From Schaalia sp. ZJ405 (GTDB lineage: Bacteria > Actinomycetota > Actinomycetes > Actinomycetales > Actinomycetaceae), in NCBI RefSeq assembly GCF_011038885.2, contig NZ_CP064952.1:1860001-1924000 (forward strand): DNA of 64,000 nt, written 5' to 3'. The position numbers and the translations under genes were made by a program. The notes under the pieces are model-generated. The model searched no databases. It was not told the origin of the DNA and saw only the letters and a program-made list of their open reading frames with translations. Below are positions 61,781 through 64,000 of this stretch, piece after piece. The number at the start of each line of letters is the position of its first letter. The stretch's first letter is position 1.

Positions 61781-61857
61781 TGGTGCCCCAAGCCGGGCTT
61801 GAACCGGCGACCGACGGATTATGAGTCCGCTGCTCTAACCGACTGAGCTATTGGGGC
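61781..61857 (-). tRNA. tRNA with CAU anticodon (Met or lysidine-modified Ile2)
   Basis: 77 nt including encoded CCA. The acceptor stem GCCCCAA pairs with TTGGGGC; a D loop (AGCTCAGTCGG), an anticodon stem-loop GCGGA-CTCATAA-TCCGT, and a T arm GCCGGTTCAAGCCCGGC are complete. CAU is shared by elongator Met and by Ile2, whose C34 is modified by TilS; sequence alone does not decide. The TTCAAG T loop and GGTCGC variable region lean slightly to Ile2. It is not the initiator, because the acceptor base pair 1-72 is intact. Confidence 0.9.
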
Positions 61858-61963
61858 GCTCACAGTTTAGTCGGTTTTCCCCTCCCCATGCGACATCGCC
61901 GGCCCGGCGTCGTCATCATCATTGGCGAGGGCGAGCTCGTCCTCGTCAATCACCTCGGCACTC

Positions 61964-62662
61964 TCAGGCGGAGGTGACCGCCCCCGCGGGACTGACGAAC
62001 ACGCGCGCCGTTGCCGACACCCCCAGCGACAACGTTTGACCCGAGGTACATACCGTTACCGTCATCGCATCGGAAAAAGGTTCACTCTCGCCAACAGTCA
62101 GACGCTCACCAACTGTGACCCCGTGTTCTTGAAGGAACTTCAGGAGTTCTGCACTGGAATCGTCGATGCGTTCGACAATGAAGTCCCCACCGGGAGTGAC
62201 CAGGGAAAGAGGAGAGGCATTCTCGGCGGCCTCGTCAACGGATCCGTCGGCTCGCGGAATGACATCACCGTGAGGATCCCGTGTCGGGTGATTGAGGAGA
62301 TCATCAATGCGTTCGACGAGGAGGTCCGAGACCGCGTGTTCAAGGTTCTCGGCTTCTTCGTGAACCTCATCCCACGAATACCCCAGAGTCGTCACAAGGA
62401 ATGTCTCAAGGAGGCGGTGGCGACGAATCATCGCCAAGGCGTACATGCGTCCCTCGTCGGTGAGCGCAACGGCACCATAGGGCGCATGGTTGACGAGACC
62501 CTGGCCGGATAACTTACGGATCGCGTCCGATACGGACGACAACTTCAGGCCCGTTCGCTCAGCAATTTTCTTCGGGGTCACAGGCTCATCAGACCATTCG
62601 GCAAGGGACGCCACGGCCTTTAAGTAGTCCTGCGTGGATGCGGAAAGATCTGAAAGCGCCAT
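61964..62662 (-). CDS. DtxR/MntR-family metal-dependent repressor
   Basis: 232 residues. The N-terminal winged helix (TPKKIAERTGLKLSSVSDAIRKL), the dimerisation/metal domain and a C-terminal SH3-like domain are present. Metal ligand positions His82, Glu86, Glu105, Glu108 and His109 are seen; the place of the DtxR Cys102 is Glu105, as in MntR, hinting at Mn(II) rather than Fe(II). ATG 62662 is the family start, without a Shine-Dalgarno, and GATAAT (62669-62674) sits 6 nt upstream, so it is probably leaderless. Next to dps, in line with iron/manganese/oxidative stress. Confidence 0.88.
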   Translation of the reverse strand: MALSDLSASTQDYLKAVASLAEWSDEPVTPKKIAERTGLKLSSVSDAIRKLSGQGLVNHAPYGAVALTDEGRMYALAMIRRHRLLETFLVTTLGYSWDEVHEEAENLEHAVSDLLVERIDDLLNHPTRDPHGDVIPRADGSVDEAAENASPLSLVTPGGDFIVERIDDSSAELLKFLQEHGVTVGERLTVGESEPFSDAMTVTVCTSGQTLSLGVSATARVFVSPAGAVTSA

Positions 62663-62674
62663 ACGTTGATTATC
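62663..62674 (-). promoter_or_regulatory. Leaderless -10 box for the DtxR-type gene
   Basis: GATAAT (62669-62674, minus strand), 6 nt, ATG. The -35 is weak (TGGCTA, 17 nt upstream). Confidence 0.45.
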
Positions 62675-62817
62675 GTCCACACGCGCCCACTTAGCCACTG
62701 TCGGCCGATGCTTTGGCGGGGCATCTGAACAGATTCCAGCTTGTGCAGCCACCCCATCGGCAACAGTCCCGCGGGATGACGTCGACGTGAACGATCATCT
62801 GTGAATCCGGCAACGCA

Positions 62818-62847
62818 ATTGGGGTGCCGCCACAGCGACACCCCAAT
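62818..62847 (-). terminator. Hairpin after dps
   Basis: ATTGGGGTG (62818-62826) pairs with CACCCCAAT (62839-62847), a 9-bp perfect stem 27 nt after the dps stop; no U-tract. Confidence 0.5.
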
Positions 62848-62874
62848 CGTCACGTCGAGAACGACGACAAGAAC

Positions 62875-63327
62875 TCAGTCTCCCTGAGCAGCCATTCGCA
62901 GCATCCACGCCTGCTTTTCCAGACCGGCGGCGATGCCGATGAGCAGGTCGTTGGAGAGGTGATCGACCTCGTCAACCTCATCGAGAGTGGCCTTGATGCG
63001 ATCAGAAACACCCATGAGCATTTCTTGGAATTGGCTGTAGACCTCGTCGACCTTCAATTTGGTCCCGTCGAATTGCTTGACTCCCGACTGCGACGCGACC
63101 GTGGCGGAGCGCGCATCAGGGATCATGTCGAGAGCAGCCATACGTTCAGCAACCTCGTCCGCGTCGAGACGCACCTGGTCGATGATCTCGTCCAGCGCGA
63201 GGTGGAGGGAACGGAATCGGGAGCCCTCAATGTTCCAGTGTGCCTGCTTGCCCAGCAGTGAAAGGTCCGTGAGGTCGACGAGCGCCTGCTGTAGCGCCTT
63301 ATTGACAACCTGTGAGTACTCAGCCAT
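62875..63327 (-). CDS. dps: Dps ferritin-like DNA-protection protein
   Basis: 150 residues. The ferroxidase ligands His30, His42, Asp46, Asp57 and Glu61 have the same spacing as in E. coli Dps, within KQAHWNIEGSRF, LHLALDEI and LDADEVAERM. It forms a dodecamer that oxidises and stores iron using peroxide. There is no long basic N-terminal tail, so DNA binding is uncertain. An AGGAGAT ribosome site precedes the ATG. A neighbour of the DtxR-type regulator in the same direction. Confidence 0.95.
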   Translation of the reverse strand: MAEYSQVVNKALQQALVDLTDLSLLGKQAHWNIEGSRFRSLHLALDEIIDQVRLDADEVAERMAALDMIPDARSATVASQSGVKQFDGTKLKVDEVYSQFQEMLMGVSDRIKATLDEVDEVDHLSNDLLIGIAAGLEKQAWMLRMAAQGD

Positions 63328-63488
63328 GTGGATCTCCTATCTGTTTCGTCCGGAAGACGTTGCACCCACGCTGACACTCCCCCATCTTCGTGATTGAGCA
63401 CCACCTGTGGCGGTCGCTTCTGTCTTCCGTAACGATCCGGGCTTACCTACGTCTTTCAGTGTAGTTGGTCTGGTCAGAGCCGCAACCG
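63328..63488. other. Gap upstream of dps
   Basis: About 160 nt with no gene. I could not locate a confident dps promoter or a DtxR-type palindrome. Confidence 0.3.
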
Positions 63489-63567
63489 GAGATTGAGTCT
63501 GAGGGACTCAATCTCGGTCGGGAGCACCTTATTTCCCTGATTGCGCACCATTCCCCTGATTGTGCGC
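63489..63567. repeat. Hairpin and tandem repeat upstream of a membrane-protein gene
   Basis: A perfect 11-bp stem (GAGATTGAGTC 63489-63499 with 63505-63515, loop TGAGG) is followed by an imperfect tandem pair built on TTCCCTGATTGCGCACCA and TTCCCCTGATTGTGCGCC (63531-63567). Both lie just before ATG 63592. Confidence 0.5.
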
Positions 63568-63591
63568 CCTTTCTGTGCGACCATTGGCCAC

Positions 63592-63978
63592 ATGCGATGG
63601 GCGACGAAGTCAACATGGATACGCATCGCTGTACTCTTCGCCGCATATCTGATACTGCCCGCGATACTCCTTGGCATCACCCGCACCCTCAGCATCACCC
63701 ACCCCACAGGTACCTGGGATGGAGCGAAGTCTTCCTGGCTGGCGATTCTGTTCCTCATCCTGCCGCTCATCACCATCGACGTAGCCGCGTGGGATGGCAT
63801 GAAAGAGGGATGGAGCTTCCTCTGGGCACTCGCCCCACTGATCTGTTTCCTACTCCCGATGTTTCTATTTTTCAACGACTCCGCTCTGATCTACGGCATC
63901 ATTTATAGCGTCCTCGGAATAGTCGCGAACGCTGTCGGTTCACTTTTCTCACTTGTCCGCCCGCGCCGCAGGCAATAA
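63592..63978 (+). CDS. Small integral membrane protein, unknown
   Basis: 128 residues with four hydrophobic segments (starting near ILPAILLGI, WLAILFLILPLITI, FLWALAPLICFLLPMFLF and IIYSVLGIVANAVG) and a basic C-terminus. ATG 63592 is the first start followed by a typical N-terminus; the frame is open from 63541. No Shine-Dalgarno of note. I do not recognise a family. Confidence 0.5.
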   Translation: MRWATKSTWIRIAVLFAAYLILPAILLGITRTLSITHPTGTWDGAKSSWLAILFLILPLITIDVAAWDGMKEGWSFLWALAPLICFLLPMFLFFNDSALIYGIIYSVLGIVANAVGSLFSLVRPRRRQ

Positions 63979-64000
63979 ACCGCGCACAATAAATACGTGT

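Overview
The window looks like a chromosomal segment of a moderately high-GC actinobacterium, most likely of the Actinomycetaceae (Actinomyces/Schaalia type). The reasons are the actinobacterial gene order (rpoB-rpoC, rpsL-rpsG-fusA-tuf, S10/spc/alpha operons, rplM-rpsI-glmM, glmS-nnrD-alr-tsaE-tsaB-rimI), a polyphosphate-glucokinase-type ROK kinase, a zinc-type S14, an L17 with a long acidic tail, and many GTG/TTG starts. The genus is an inference. Almost everything lies on the minus strand, so the window reads in transcription order from its right end to its left end.

Layout in transcription order: a small + strand membrane protein, dps and a DtxR/MntR-type regulator; a tRNA with a CAU anticodon; rpoB and rpoC behind a strong promoter; two tandem membrane-anchored GH3 glycosidases with inverted domain order, wedged between rpoC and rpsL; rpsL-rpsG-fusA-tuf; the S10-spc run from rpsJ to rplO, then secY-adk-map; a small + strand pair of overlapping ORFs; infA-rpmJ, rpsM-rpsK, rpoA-rplQ; ppgK and truA; rplM-rpsI; glmM; coaA (+) divergent from glmS; a GRP-type sugar transporter; a 1124-residue beta-helix/double-AAA+ protein translationally coupled to nnrD; a DUF559-like nuclease; alr-tsaE-tsaB-rimI; a six-gene cluster (small secreted protein, two paralogous four-cysteine lipoproteins, peptidoglycan-binding adaptor, ABC ATPase, MacB/FtsX-like permease); and finally sdhC with the first codons of sdhA at the edge.

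The housekeeping part is the transcription/translation core plus amino-sugar (glmM, glmS), coenzyme A (coaA), D-alanine (alr) and t6A-tRNA (tsaB/tsaE) synthesis. The accessory material is the six-gene export cluster, the beta-helix AAA+ protein, the GH3 pair, and two kinds of repeat. One repeat is a short word, consensus ATTGACGAGGACGAG, with 23 full or near-full copies on both strands. It sits in gaps, in inverted pairs that form hairpins, and inside tolerated loops of genes. The other is a two-unit intergenic element with a fixed 73-nt spacing, present upstream of alr and upstream of rpsJ. Several genes (sdhC, tsaB, alr, ppgK, the DtxR-type regulator) appear to be leaderless. No CRISPR array, transposase or rRNA gene was seen. 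All identifications are by reading translated sequence; no database search was run.
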